64,000 nt of DNA from Dyella_B sp035503745. Lineage in GTDB: Bacteria > Pseudomonadota > Gammaproteobacteria > Xanthomonadales > Rhodanobacteraceae. Of this stretch, positions 19,670 to 27,775 are shown piece by piece. Made by a program: the position numbers and the translations under genes. The stretch lies in contig NZ_DATJTC010000036.1 of NCBI RefSeq assembly GCF_035503745.1, forward strand, positions 62,001 to 126,000, read 5' to 3'. The notes below the pieces were generated by a model that did not search any database, was not told the DNA's origin, and saw only the letters and a program-made list of their open reading frames with translations. Position 1 is the first letter of the stretch. Each line of letters starts with the position of its first letter.

Positions 19670-20398
19670 TCAATTCTCCCGCCAGTGGTCGGCGGCTTCG
19701 GCCTTGGCCTGGATCAGGTCGGCGTCGTCGCGGATCACGCGCGGGACGAGCACGCGCGGTTCGATCGAAACGGGTTCGTAGACCACGCGCTTCTGCTCAG
19801 GGTCGTATCGCACTTCGACGTTGCCGATGAGCGGGAAGTCCTTGCGGAAGGGATGGCCGACAAAACCGTAGTCGGTAAGGATGCGGCGCAGATCCGGATG
19901 GCCATCGTAAATGATGCCGAACAGGTCGAACGATTCGCGCTCGAACCAGTTCAGGCCCGGCCAGATGTGTACCAGCGACGGCAGCACCGGAAGGCTGTCG
20001 TCCTCGCAGAACACCCGCACGCGCAGGCGCTGGTTGAGTTCGATCGACAGCAAATGGCACACCGACGCATAGCGGCGCGGGATCGAGACCTCGCGCGGGC
20101 GGTCGGCCCAGCTGAAGCGGCCGATGGCCTCGCCTTCCACGCCACGCGAGAAGCCGTTGCCGGAAACGTCCACCGTATCCCACTCGGTCTGGCCATAGCC
20201 CAGATAGTCGACGCCGCAGAGATCGACCGCTTCGGTGAAGCGCAAGCCGGCCTCGTCGCGCAGCGCCGTGGCGACGGCGAGCAGGTTGGCGGCGGCAACT
20301 TCCGCCGTAGTCTGACCGTGCGAGACGGTAATTTTCAGCAGATCGCCAAATCGCGCGGAAAGGCGCTCGGCCAGCGAGTTCGTTTGTGTATCACTCAT
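19670..20398 (-). CDS. nuoC: NADH-quinone oxidoreductase subunit C
   Basis: 30-kDa peripheral subunit of complex I that contacts NuoD. 242 residues from ATG 20398 (MSDTQTNSLAERLSARFGDL). The signature ERESFDLFGIIYDGHPDLRR and the downstream VGHPFRKDFPLIGNVEVRY are intact. The longer open frame reaching 20806 is a readthrough of another frame over nuoB and is not used. It lies 11 bp after nuoB. Confidence 0.97.
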   Translation of the reverse strand: MSDTQTNSLAERLSARFGDLLKITVSHGQTTAEVAAANLLAVATALRDEAGLRFTEAVDLCGVDYLGYGQTEWDTVDVSGNGFSRGVEGEAIGRFSWADRPREVSIPRRYASVCHLLSIELNQRLRVRVFCEDDSLPVLPSLVHIWPGLNWFERESFDLFGIIYDGHPDLRRILTDYGFVGHPFRKDFPLIGNVEVRYDPEQKRVVYEPVSIEPRVLVPRVIRDDADLIQAKAEAADHWREN

Positions 20399-20409
20399 GA
20401 CGACGCCTT

Positions 20410-20967
20410 TCAGGAACGCGCGATGGTGCTGGTACGACGGATCTTCTTTTGCAACTGCAAAATGCCGTGAATCAATGCTTCGGCGGTGGGCGGGCAACCA
20501 GGCACGTAGATGTCCACCGGAACGATGCGATCGCAACCGCGCACGACGGAGTAGGAGTAGTGGTAATAGCCGCCACCGTTGGCGCAGCTGCCCATCGAGA
20601 TCACCCACTTCGGATCGGGCATCTGGTCGTAGACCTTGCGCAGCGCGGGCGCCATCTTGTTGACCAGCGTGCCGGCCACGATCATCACGTCGGACTGGCG
20701 CGGGCTGGGACGGAACACCACGCCGTAGCGATCCAGGTCCAGGCGCGCCGCACCCGCGTGCATCATTTCCACCGCGCAGCAGGCCAGACCGAAGGTCATC
20801 GGCCACATGGAGCCGGTGCGCGCCCAGTTCATCAAGGCATCGACGGTGGTGGTGACTGCGCCGCGTTGGATCACGGGATTGTCGCCAGCCGGACGCAGGA
20901 TGTCGTCCACCACGTTCAACGGCTGCGGGTTGTGCATCACCCGGTCAATGGCGGAGATCACTCCCAT
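20410..20967 (-). CDS. nuoB: NADH-quinone oxidoreductase subunit B
   Basis: PSST subunit carrying cluster N2, the last Fe-S centre before quinone. 185 residues from ATG 20967. Tandem cysteines in GLACCAVEMMHAG, then SMGSCANGGG and VPGCPPTAEAL, give the four N2 ligands. Its start overlaps the end of nuoA by 10 bp. Confidence 0.97.
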   Translation of the reverse strand: MGVISAIDRVMHNPQPLNVVDDILRPAGDNPVIQRGAVTTTVDALMNWARTGSMWPMTFGLACCAVEMMHAGAARLDLDRYGVVFRPSPRQSDVMIVAGTLVNKMAPALRKVYDQMPDPKWVISMGSCANGGGYYHYSYSVVRGCDRIVPVDIYVPGCPPTAEALIHGILQLQKKIRRTSTIARS

Positions 20968-21314
20968 TCCAGCGCTCCCTTCTTCCACACGTAGGCAAAA
21001 CCGATCACCAGCAACAACAGGAACAGGCCCATTTCAATGAGCGCAACGATACCGATGTGCTGGAACACCACCGCCCACGGAAACAGGAAGGCGATTTCCA
21101 GATCAAAAATGATGAAGAGGATGGCGAGGAGGTAATAGCGCACGTCAAATTGCATGCGCGCATCCTCGAAAGCCTCGAAGCCGCATTCGTACGGCGAAAG
21201 CTTTTCCGACTCGGGACGGCGAGGGCCGACCAACAGGCCTAGCGTGATGAGGACGACACCCATACCGGCGGCGACCACTAGGAAGAGGAGAACGGGCCAA
21301 TATTCGGCAAGCAC
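20958..21314 (-). CDS. nuoA: NADH-quinone oxidoreductase subunit A
   Basis: Small three-helix membrane subunit of complex I, 118 residues, first gene of the 14-gene nuo operon. SPYECGFEAFEDARMQFDVR followed by YYLLAILFIIFDLE is the conserved loop and second helix. It is preceded by a 313-bp non-coding stretch holding a candidate promoter at 21465-21495. Confidence 0.97.
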   Translation of the reverse strand: MLAEYWPVLLFLVVAAGMGVVLITLGLLVGPRRPESEKLSPYECGFEAFEDARMQFDVRYYLLAILFIIFDLEIAFLFPWAVVFQHIGIVALIEMGLFLLLLVIGFAYVWKKGALEWE

Positions 21315-21627
21315 GGTTTAACTTACCTCCGCACCACGAGGGTGCATCAGTGACCGTCGGGGCAAACGGTCCGGAGTTCGATTCAGCGGGCGGTCCAGCC
21401 CTGTACGCTGACGCGCAGGATGCAGGTGCTCGACGATCCTCGGGACGAGCCCTGGGATCGCGATATTGTATCAGCGCGCATGGGTACGCCGACAAGCCTT
21501 GTGTGGCGCGGCGTGGGACATTTCTTGCAATAAGACGTCCAAAAACCCTCTATCGCGGGACTGGCGGATATGCTTTGCCCATCCTGGCCGCCCATCAACG
21601 AACGCGGCGCAAGTTACCGCGACAGAA
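21315..21627. other. Gene-free upstream region of the nuo operon
   Basis: About 310 bp between nuoA and pilZ without a plausible coding frame. A candidate promoter for nuo (21465-21495) would leave a 5' untranslated leader of roughly 140 bases. No tRNA or secG is seen here. Confidence 0.6.
21465..21495 (-). promoter_or_regulatory. Candidate promoter of the nuo operon
   Basis: Minus strand TTGTCG (21495-21490) and TACAAT (21470-21465) with a 19-bp spacer, which is long for sigma-70. The -10 box matches consensus well; the -35 assignment is weaker. Confidence 0.4.
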
Positions 21628-21981
21628 CTACATCGTCTGCGTGGGACGTTCCGAACCCAGTGCACCGGCGAGCAATGCTTCGATCCGGCTGCGCGCGGCT
21701 TCCCCGTCGTTCGACTCGTTGAATTGCACGCCGATGCCGGCCGTACGATTGCCCTGCGCGCCGATCGGCGTGATCCAGACCACCTTGCCGGCAACCGAAA
21801 GACGCTCGCTCTCGTCGATCAGGCTGATCAGCAACACCACTTCGTCGCCCAGCGAATAGCGCTGCGCGGTGGGCGCGAACAGGCCGCCAAACTTCAAAAA
21901 CGGCATATACGCGTTGTAGAGCGAGGTGGTGTCCTTGAACTTCAACGAGATGATGCCCTGGCGGGCGGCGACCGGGTTCAT
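21628..21981 (-). CDS. pilZ: Type IV pilus PilZ-domain protein
   Basis: Small PilZ-fold protein, 117 residues, required for type IV pilus assembly in relatives. The core VVLLISLIDESERLSVAGKVVWITPIG and GIGVQF are typical. The N-terminal RxxxR motif needed for cyclic-di-GMP binding is not evident, which fits the non-binding PilZ of Xanthomonas that works through FimX and PilB. The ATG at 21981 has AGGAG six bases upstream. It is last in the yceD-to-holB run but has a candidate promoter of its own (22026-22054). Confidence 0.88.
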   Translation of the reverse strand: MNPVAARQGIISLKFKDTTSLYNAYMPFLKFGGLFAPTAQRYSLGDEVVLLISLIDESERLSVAGKVVWITPIGAQGNRTAGIGVQFNESNDGEAARSRIEALLAGALGSERPTQTM

Positions 21982-22025
21982 GCCTGCTCCTGTCGTGCGG
22001 CGCTGTCGCCGGCTATCGATGAGGC

Positions 22026-22054
22026 ATCGTAACGAGCCGGCCCGATCCGCGCAA
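22026..22054 (-). promoter_or_regulatory. Candidate promoter of pilZ
   Basis: Minus strand TTGCGC (22054-22049), 17-bp spacer, TACGAT (22031-22026), about 45 bp upstream of the pilZ start, inside the 105-bp gap after the PIG-L gene. Confidence 0.4.
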
Positions 22055-22086
22055 AGTGGCGGCCATGCGCAAGTTTCACCGCCGTG

Positions 22087-23010
22087 TCACAAAGCATGCC
22101 AGCCCCAGTGATCGAAGATCCACGGGGAGGGCCAATCCAGATAAAGCTTGGCGAAGGCCGGCGCGGACCGCGGCTGGCCCGCGGAGCATGCCAGCCGCCA
22201 GGCGCCATCCTGGTCTCTGGCGACCGGGGCCTCGCCCCAACGCCAGTCACGGACGCCGGATGGGGTGGCCAGCATCAGCCGGAGCCAGGGGCGCAGCACG
22301 GCCGGTGGCCGCCAGGGCAATGGCACATCGCCTGAAACGGCAGTGGCAGGCAGATAGCGCTCCGCTTGCAGCGCCAGGCGCCGCATGCGCCTGCCACTGA
22401 GCACCATTTGCGTGCGGTGCTCCTCCAGAGCCTGGGACTTGTGCCGCTGCTGATCGGCCTGGGCATCGATTCGGATTGGGTAACGCCCTCCGTCGGCCGC
22501 ACCGTGGACGGGATAGGCCAGCAGCATCGGGAGCGGGCCCGGGCCATCCAAGGCCAGGCGGCACAGGACGTGTGCCGCGCCATGATCGGGGTGGCGGTCG
22601 TCCAGCGCCGGACAGCACATCACATCGGGCGCAAAGGCCTGCACCTGAGCACGGATCGCCGCTACCGAGCCGGGGCCGCCGTCGCGTAGACGGTGCGTAA
22701 TGCCCATGTCCGGCCAGCCCAGCGGGTGCATCGCGGCAGCGGGCAGGCCCAACCGCGCGATCGCCTGCCCGGCTTCGGCCCGGCGGCGCAGGCCCCAGCG
22801 TTGACGCGCCGCGTCGTCGATGCGCAGGCGGCGCTCGACGAAACGCTGCGGCCAGGGGTTGTTGTCCCCGTCGGTCAGCAGCAAGAGCCGGACCGCGCCG
22901 CCAGCGGCCAGCACTTGTTGAATGAGCAGTCCACAACCGATGGTTTCGTCATCCGGATGCGGCGCCACCACCAGCAGGCGGGTCCGCGCGGAAACGGACA
23001 ACGACTGCAT
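22087..23010 (-). CDS. PIG-L/LmbE family deacetylase
   Basis: Putative zinc-dependent N-acetylglucosamine-type deacetylase, 307 residues. The metal and catalytic motif APHPDDETIGCG is near the N-terminus (residues 17-27) and a second motif HPDHGAAHV supplies another ligand. The ATG overlaps the holB stop (ATGA), so it is translationally coupled to holB. A longer frame reaching 23859 is readthrough over holB in another frame. The substrate is not predictable: sugars of glycolipids, LPS or small thiols are all possible. Its insertion between holB and pilZ is not part of the common order. Confidence 0.85.
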   Translation of the reverse strand: MQSLSVSARTRLLVVAPHPDDETIGCGLLIQQVLAAGGAVRLLLLTDGDNNPWPQRFVERRLRIDDAARQRWGLRRRAEAGQAIARLGLPAAAMHPLGWPDMGITHRLRDGGPGSVAAIRAQVQAFAPDVMCCPALDDRHPDHGAAHVLCRLALDGPGPLPMLLAYPVHGAADGGRYPIRIDAQADQQRHKSQALEEHRTQMVLSGRRMRRLALQAERYLPATAVSGDVPLPWRPPAVLRPWLRLMLATPSGVRDWRWGEAPVARDQDGAWRLACSAGQPRSAPAFAKLYLDWPSPWIFDHWGWHAL

Positions 23011-23945
23011 CAGCGCCAGCGCCCCAGCAACTCCAGCAACAACAGATCGCCGCGCAATGGCCCACGCAGTGCTTCGCGCGTGCGGTTTGCCGCGTCGTAC
23101 CAGGCGGCCAGACCTTCGGCATCGAGCGCGCTGGAAAGCGGACCGGTTTGCGTCGCCGCACGAGCGCGCATTTCGTCCGCCACGGCCTGCCCGGCAAACC
23201 ACAGTCGCTGCTCGGGCGCCTGGTCGAGCCAGCGCTTCCCCACTTCCACGGCGTCGCCGCGTCCGGCGGCAAGCGCCGCCAGGTCCTTGCGCACTTCCTG
23301 CCGCTGGGCCAACGCGCCCTCTTGTGCCCAGATGCGAGCAAGCCCGGGGTTGCCACCGGCCGCGGCCAGCGCGCCAGCGGCGTCGTTGACACCGACGCTC
23401 TGCAACCAGGCGAGCGAATCGGCCGCCGCGGGCATTTGAAAATCGATGCGCTGGCAGCGGCTGCGAATGGTCGCCGGCATCCGCCAGGGTTCGTCGGCGA
23501 GCAGTACCAGCATGGTCTGCGAGGCGGGTTCTTCCAGCGTCTTGAGCAGCGCATTGGCCGCCGCCGCATTCATCGCGTCGGCCGGATCGATGCTGGCGAT
23601 CTGCCAACCCCCAAACTGGCTGGATGTGGCCAAGCGGGCGGACAGTTCGCGAATCTGATCGACCACGATTTCCGAACGCTGCACGCCATCCTTGCGCAGG
23701 CCGTAGCTCAGCGATACGTAATCGGGATGCGTACCGGCGTCGATCAGCAAGCAACTGCGGCAGGCACCGCAGGCATCGCCGCCGGACGGGTGCTGGCACA
23801 ACAGCCCGCGCACGAAGCGTCGCAGGAAATCGCGCTTGCCCAGGCCGCGCGGCCCACACAGCAACAACGCATGTGGCAGTGCCTGGCGCTCTCGGCGCGC
23901 CTGCAGGCGGCTCCAGAGATCGCCATGCCAGGGCGGGATGCTCAT
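23010..23945 (-). CDS. holB: DNA polymerase III subunit delta'
   Basis: Clamp-loader subunit that works with tau/gamma and delta to load the beta clamp. 311 residues. A P-loop-like segment GPRGLGKRDF, the zinc cysteines in CQHPSGGDACGACRSC, and ANALLKTLEEP are recognisable. The ATG overlaps the tmk stop and the stop overlaps the next ATG, both in ATGA arrangements. Confidence 0.95.
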   Translation of the reverse strand: MSIPPWHGDLWSRLQARRERQALPHALLLCGPRGLGKRDFLRRFVRGLLCQHPSGGDACGACRSCLLIDAGTHPDYVSLSYGLRKDGVQRSEIVVDQIRELSARLATSSQFGGWQIASIDPADAMNAAAANALLKTLEEPASQTMLVLLADEPWRMPATIRSRCQRIDFQMPAAADSLAWLQSVGVNDAAGALAAAGGNPGLARIWAQEGALAQRQEVRKDLAALAAGRGDAVEVGKRWLDQAPEQRLWFAGQAVADEMRARAATQTGPLSSALDAEGLAAWYDAANRTREALRGPLRGDLLLLELLGRWR

Positions 23946-24577
23946 GCGTGCACCTTCAACACATGTGCCAGGGCGGCGGTGGCCGCGCCAAGCACGTCCT
24001 CGGCCGGCAGGCTGGCATCGATCACGCGCCAGCGTTGGGGCTCGGCGTCAGCCAGGTCGCGATAGGCCTGGCGCACGCGCTCGAAGAAAGCATCGGCCTC
24101 GGTTTCAATGCGGTCGGCCGCGCCCCGGCCGGCGGCGCGCTTACGGCCGGTGGCCACGGGCAGGTCCAGCAGCAGGGTCAGGTCGGGCTTCAGGCCCGCG
24201 CACGCCCAGGCTTCCAGCTGCGCAATGCGCTCCTGCGGCTGGCCGCGCCCGGCGCCCTGGTAGGCGTAGCTGGCATCCACGTAGCGATCGCACAGCACCC
24301 AATGCCCGCTTTCCAGCGCCGGCAGGATGCGTTCGCGTACCAATTGCGCGCGCGCGGCGAACATCAGCAGCAATTCGCTTTCCGCGCAGATATGAGGATG
24401 CGCCGGGTCCAGCACGATCGAACGAATGGCCTCGCCCAATGGGGTACCGCCCGGTTCGCGCACCTGCAACAGCTCGATGCCCTGCCGCAACAGGTAATCA
24501 CGCAGTCCGGCCAGCAAGGTGCTCTTGCCGGCGCCTTCGCCGCCTTCCAGCGTGATGAATCGTCCTCGCTTGGTCAT
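23942..24577 (-). CDS. tmk: Thymidylate kinase
   Basis: Phosphorylates dTMP to dTDP. 211 residues from the ATG at 24577; a TTG two codons earlier is possible but the ATG overlaps the mltG stop (ATGA). The P-loop FITLEGGEGAGKST (residues 7-20), the DRY motif (CDRYVDASYAYQGAGR) and the LID arginines are present. Confidence 0.97.
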   Translation of the reverse strand: MTKRGRFITLEGGEGAGKSTLLAGLRDYLLRQGIELLQVREPGGTPLGEAIRSIVLDPAHPHICAESELLLMFAARAQLVRERILPALESGHWVLCDRYVDASYAYQGAGRGQPQERIAQLEAWACAGLKPDLTLLLDLPVATGRKRAAGRGAADRIETEADAFFERVRQAYRDLADAEPQRWRVIDASLPAEDVLGAATAALAHVLKVHA

Positions 24578-25614
24578 TGGCAATGCTTCAGCTGGTAACA
24601 GGCCACGTTGCGATTTTGCTGTTGGAGCGTGTCGGCAAAGATATGCGTGCCATTGCCCTTGGCGACAAAGTACAGCGACGTGCCGGCGGCCGGATGCAAC
24701 ACCGCTTCGATGGCCGGCTTGCCGGGCATCGCGATCGGCGTGGGCGGCAGGCCGGGCCGCGTATAGGTGTTGTAGGGCGTATCGGTGGTGAGATCGCTTT
24801 TGTGGATGGTGCCGGCGTAGCTGGCACCCATGCCGTAGATCACGGTGGGGTCGGTTTGCAGCAGCATGTTTTTCTGCAGGCGGCGGATGAACACGCCGGC
24901 AACCTGCGGGCGTTCGTCGGCACGACCGGTTTCTTTTTCAACGATGGAAGCGAGGATCAGCGCATCGTAGGGCGTCGCCAACGGCACGCTGGGATCGCGC
25001 TGCGCCCACAGCGTGTCGAGCGTCTTGGTCATGGCGGCATGCGCGCGGCGCAGCACGTCCAGATCGCTGTCGCCCTTCACGTAAGCATAGGTTTCGGGCA
25101 GAAACCAACCTTCGGGTTTCTGGCCGGGCGCGCCGATCTTCTGCATGATCGTGGCGTCATCCATGCCGGTGGTTTCGTGCTGCAGCTTGTCGGCTTTCGC
25201 CAGCGCCTGCAGCACGTCGCGGAATGTCCATCCATCGACGATGGTGACGTCGCGCTGCAGCACCCTGCCCTGCGCCATGTCGGTCAGCAGCTGTGCCGGC
25301 GTGATGCCGGGAGCGAGGGCGTATTCGCCCGCATGCAAACGCCCCGCCACACGCATGCGCTCGGCGAGCAGGCGCCAGTAGAACGGCGACGCCGTGCTCA
25401 AGCCCTGCGCGCGCAATTGATGCACGATGTCCTTGAAACTGGTGCCCTTGCCGATTTCCACGCTTTCGCCCGCCGCGTCAACACGCAGCGGCTTGACGCC
25501 AAAGCGCGAGAAGTCGCGCCAGAACCAGGTGGCGGCACAGACGAACGCCAGCAGTAGGATCAACAGGATCAGGCGCCACGACGCACGCCCATGGTTTGCA
25601 ACGCCTACATTCAT
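24574..25614 (-). CDS. mltG: Endolytic murein transglycosylase MltG
   Basis: Inner-membrane lytic transglycosylase that cleaves nascent glycan strands and acts as a presumed terminator of chain elongation. 346 residues from ATG 25614, overlapping the pabC stop. One N-terminal transmembrane helix (about residues 13-31), a LysM-like domain, then the YceG domain with the catalytic glutamate in ASIVEKETGRADERPQVAGV and the segment QTDPTVIYGMG. Confidence 0.96.
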   Translation of the reverse strand: MNVGVANHGRASWRLILLILLLAFVCAATWFWRDFSRFGVKPLRVDAAGESVEIGKGTSFKDIVHQLRAQGLSTASPFYWRLLAERMRVAGRLHAGEYALAPGITPAQLLTDMAQGRVLQRDVTIVDGWTFRDVLQALAKADKLQHETTGMDDATIMQKIGAPGQKPEGWFLPETYAYVKGDSDLDVLRRAHAAMTKTLDTLWAQRDPSVPLATPYDALILASIVEKETGRADERPQVAGVFIRRLQKNMLLQTDPTVIYGMGASYAGTIHKSDLTTDTPYNTYTRPGLPPTPIAMPGKPAIEAVLHPAAGTSLYFVAKGNGTHIFADTLQQQNRNVACYQLKHCQ

Positions 25615-26426
25615 GCCAGCTCCATCGGAAAACCCAGATCGCGCCAGTGCCCCTGCACCGCGCGGGTAACCGGGCCGGGAGCGTACACGGTATCGCCCAC
25701 GGCCTGAACCGGCAGAATGCCGCGAACGCTGGAACTGAGGAAGAGCTCGGAGGCATCCAGGCATTCGCACAGCGGCAGATCGCGGACCTCGACGCTGCCG
25801 AGAAAGTCCAGCACGGCCGCGCGCGCCACGCCCGCCACGCCGCAGCGATCCAGCGCCGGGGTCACGGGCACGCCATCGATCACGGCAAAAAGATTGGCCG
25901 ACGTCGCCGATATGGCATGGCCGTGCCGGTCGCAAACCAGGCCTTCGGCCAGCCTGGGATCGCTCCACTCCGCCCGCGCCAGCACCTGCTCAAGCCGGTT
26001 CAGGTGCTTGATGCCGGCCAGCAGCGGTTGATCGGCGAGCGTGGTGCTGCATCGGTACATGCCGATACCATCGCGGTAACGCTGCGCAGGCAGCACGGGT
26101 ACGGCAAACGCGCCGACGATGCGCGTTGCCATCGGCCGGGATGGCGGCGCGTAACCGCGCTCGCCCTCGCCACGGGTCACGGTGATACGCACCACCGCGT
26201 GGCCGAGATCGGCCCTGGCCTGTTGTGCCTCATCGAGCAATTGCCGCGCATCCGGGCACGGAATGCCCAGGCGCTGGCAACCGGAAAGCAGACGCTGCAT
26301 GTGACGCTGCCACAGCGGCGCCGTGCCGCCAACGAAGCGGATCGTTTCGAACAAACCGTCGCCGTAGGCCAACCCGCGATCAAGCGCCGATACGCTTTGC
26401 GCAGGCTGGCCGTTGACCAGCATCAT
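25611..26426 (-). CDS. pabC: Aminodeoxychorismate lyase
   Basis: PLP-dependent fold-type IV lyase that releases p-aminobenzoate and pyruvate from 4-amino-4-deoxychorismate for folate synthesis. 271 residues. LDRGLAYGDGLFETIR and the PLP-lysine segment LLAGIKHLNRLEQVLAR are characteristic. The start is taken at 26426, where the pabB stop and the pabC ATG overlap (TGATG); 26423 is also possible. Confidence 0.93.
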   Translation of the reverse strand: MMLVNGQPAQSVSALDRGLAYGDGLFETIRFVGGTAPLWQRHMQRLLSGCQRLGIPCPDARQLLDEAQQARADLGHAVVRITVTRGEGERGYAPPSRPMATRIVGAFAVPVLPAQRYRDGIGMYRCSTTLADQPLLAGIKHLNRLEQVLARAEWSDPRLAEGLVCDRHGHAISATSANLFAVIDGVPVTPALDRCGVAGVARAAVLDFLGSVEVRDLPLCECLDASELFLSSSVRGILPVQAVGDTVYAPGPVTRAVQGHWRDLGFPMELA

Positions 26427-27775
26427 CAACCGGCCGCTCCGAGCGCGCGCAACATGCCGCGGGCCTTGGCGCGGGTTTCTTCCAGTTCTTTCGATGCGAC
26501 GGAGTCGGCCACGATCCCGGCACCGGCACGCAAGCTTGCGTGTCGGCCTTGCAGCGTAAGCGTGCGGATAAGGATATTGAGATCCAGGTCGCCGTTGCGA
26601 TCGAGATAGCCCAGCGCGCCGGTGTAGGCGCCGCGCGGAGCGTCTTCGAGCGCAGCGATGATTTCCATGCAGCGCACCTTGGGGCAGCCGGTGATGGTGC
26701 CGCCGGGAAACGTAGCCGCGATGACCTGGCCCGGCGTCACGCCGTCGCGCAATCGTCCACGCACGTTCGAGACGATGTGGTGCACGTGCGCATAGGTTTC
26801 CACCACCATCAGCTCGTTCACCTCGACCGTGCCAGGACGGCAGACGCGACCCAGATCGTTGCGTTCGAGGTCGATCAGCATCACATGCTCGGCGCGCTCC
26901 TTGGGATGTGCGCTAAGTTCGCGGATGCGCGCGAGGTCGTCATCGCCGGCCAGGCGCGGTTGCGTGCCGGCGATCGGACGCGTCTGCGCGATACCGCGCC
27001 GCACTTCGACCAGGCGCTCGGGCGAGGAGCTGACGATGGCCCAGTCGTTTTGCTGCAGCAAGCCGGCGAACGGCGCCGGATTGGCGCGACGCAGCGCCGA
27101 GTAGAGACTCGCGGTCGATGGCGCCTGGGCAAAACGCGCACGCCAGGCGCGGGAGAGATTGGCCTGAAACACGTCCCCGGCATGCAGATGCTCGTGCACG
27201 CGCGCCACACCATCGAGAAACAACGAGGGATCGTCTTCCTCGATCGCCTCAGGCATGGCCAAGGGCGCAATGACCGGCTCGGCACCGAGGTCGGCCTCCA
27301 TCGCATCCAGCAGTGCCGCATGCCCGTCTTCGGCCACCAGTACGGTTCGCTCGTGCAGATGATCGACGATGATCGCTGCCGGGCAGCGCAACGCCAGCGC
27401 GACAGGCAACCCTTCCCCGTGACGCAACCGCAGGGACGGCTCGATTTCGGCCGCCAGCTCGTAGGCCAGCAGCAACACCCAGCCGCCATGGAACGGCAGG
27501 CCATCATCGGCATGCGGCGGCAAACGCTGCGCGCGCCAGGTCGTATCCAGCGCATCGAGAAACCGGCCCTGCTGGATGCGCCCCTGGGCATCGCGCACGT
27601 GGCCATCCGCGGCAAGCGTCAGCGAGTCTTGCGCAAACGCGAACAAAATGTCGTAACGCGCCTGCGCGCTGCCGCGTGTCACGCTCTCCAGCAACGCCGG
27701 ATAGCGAGGCGCAAAAGCAGCGGCCGGCGCGAGAAGATCGCGCCGGCCGGCTAGCGTGCGGGTCAGGCAGGGCAC
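26426..27775 (-). CDS. pabB: Aminodeoxychorismate synthase component I
   Basis: Chorismate-using synthase making 4-amino-4-deoxychorismate with a glutaminase partner (PabA or a shared TrpG, not in this window). 449 residues with GTG start overlapping the fabF stop (TAGTG). The chorismate-binding domain shows NLSRAWRARF, SSSPERLVEV, RPIAGTQPR, ATFPGGTITGCPK and GAGIVADS. The motif here is PIAGT where E. coli PabB has the lysine-containing PIKGT; this variant occurs in other PabB proteins. Context with pabC supports PabB over anthranilate synthase TrpE. Confidence 0.92.
   Translation of the reverse strand: MPCLTRTLAGRRDLLAPAAAFAPRYPALLESVTRGSAQARYDILFAFAQDSLTLAADGHVRDAQGRIQQGRFLDALDTTWRAQRLPPHADDGLPFHGGWVLLLAYELAAEIEPSLRLRHGEGLPVALALRCPAAIIVDHLHERTVLVAEDGHAALLDAMEADLGAEPVIAPLAMPEAIEEDDPSLFLDGVARVHEHLHAGDVFQANLSRAWRARFAQAPSTASLYSALRRANPAPFAGLLQQNDWAIVSSSPERLVEVRRGIAQTRPIAGTQPRLAGDDDLARIRELSAHPKERAEHVMLIDLERNDLGRVCRPGTVEVNELMVVETYAHVHHIVSNVRGRLRDGVTPGQVIAATFPGGTITGCPKVRCMEIIAALEDAPRGAYTGALGYLDRNGDLDLNILIRTLTLQGRHASLRAGAGIVADSVASKELEETRAKARGMLRALGAAG

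Noticed and set aside
17826..19781. 651-residue plus-strand open frame across nuoE/nuoD
   Set aside because: Antisense to well-supported nuo genes; no family motif, and it crosses gene boundaries.
22087..23859. Single 590-residue minus-strand protein
   Set aside because: The N-terminal part overlies holB out of frame. The PIG-L homology begins exactly at the ATG at 23010 that overlaps the holB stop, so the shorter gene is correct.
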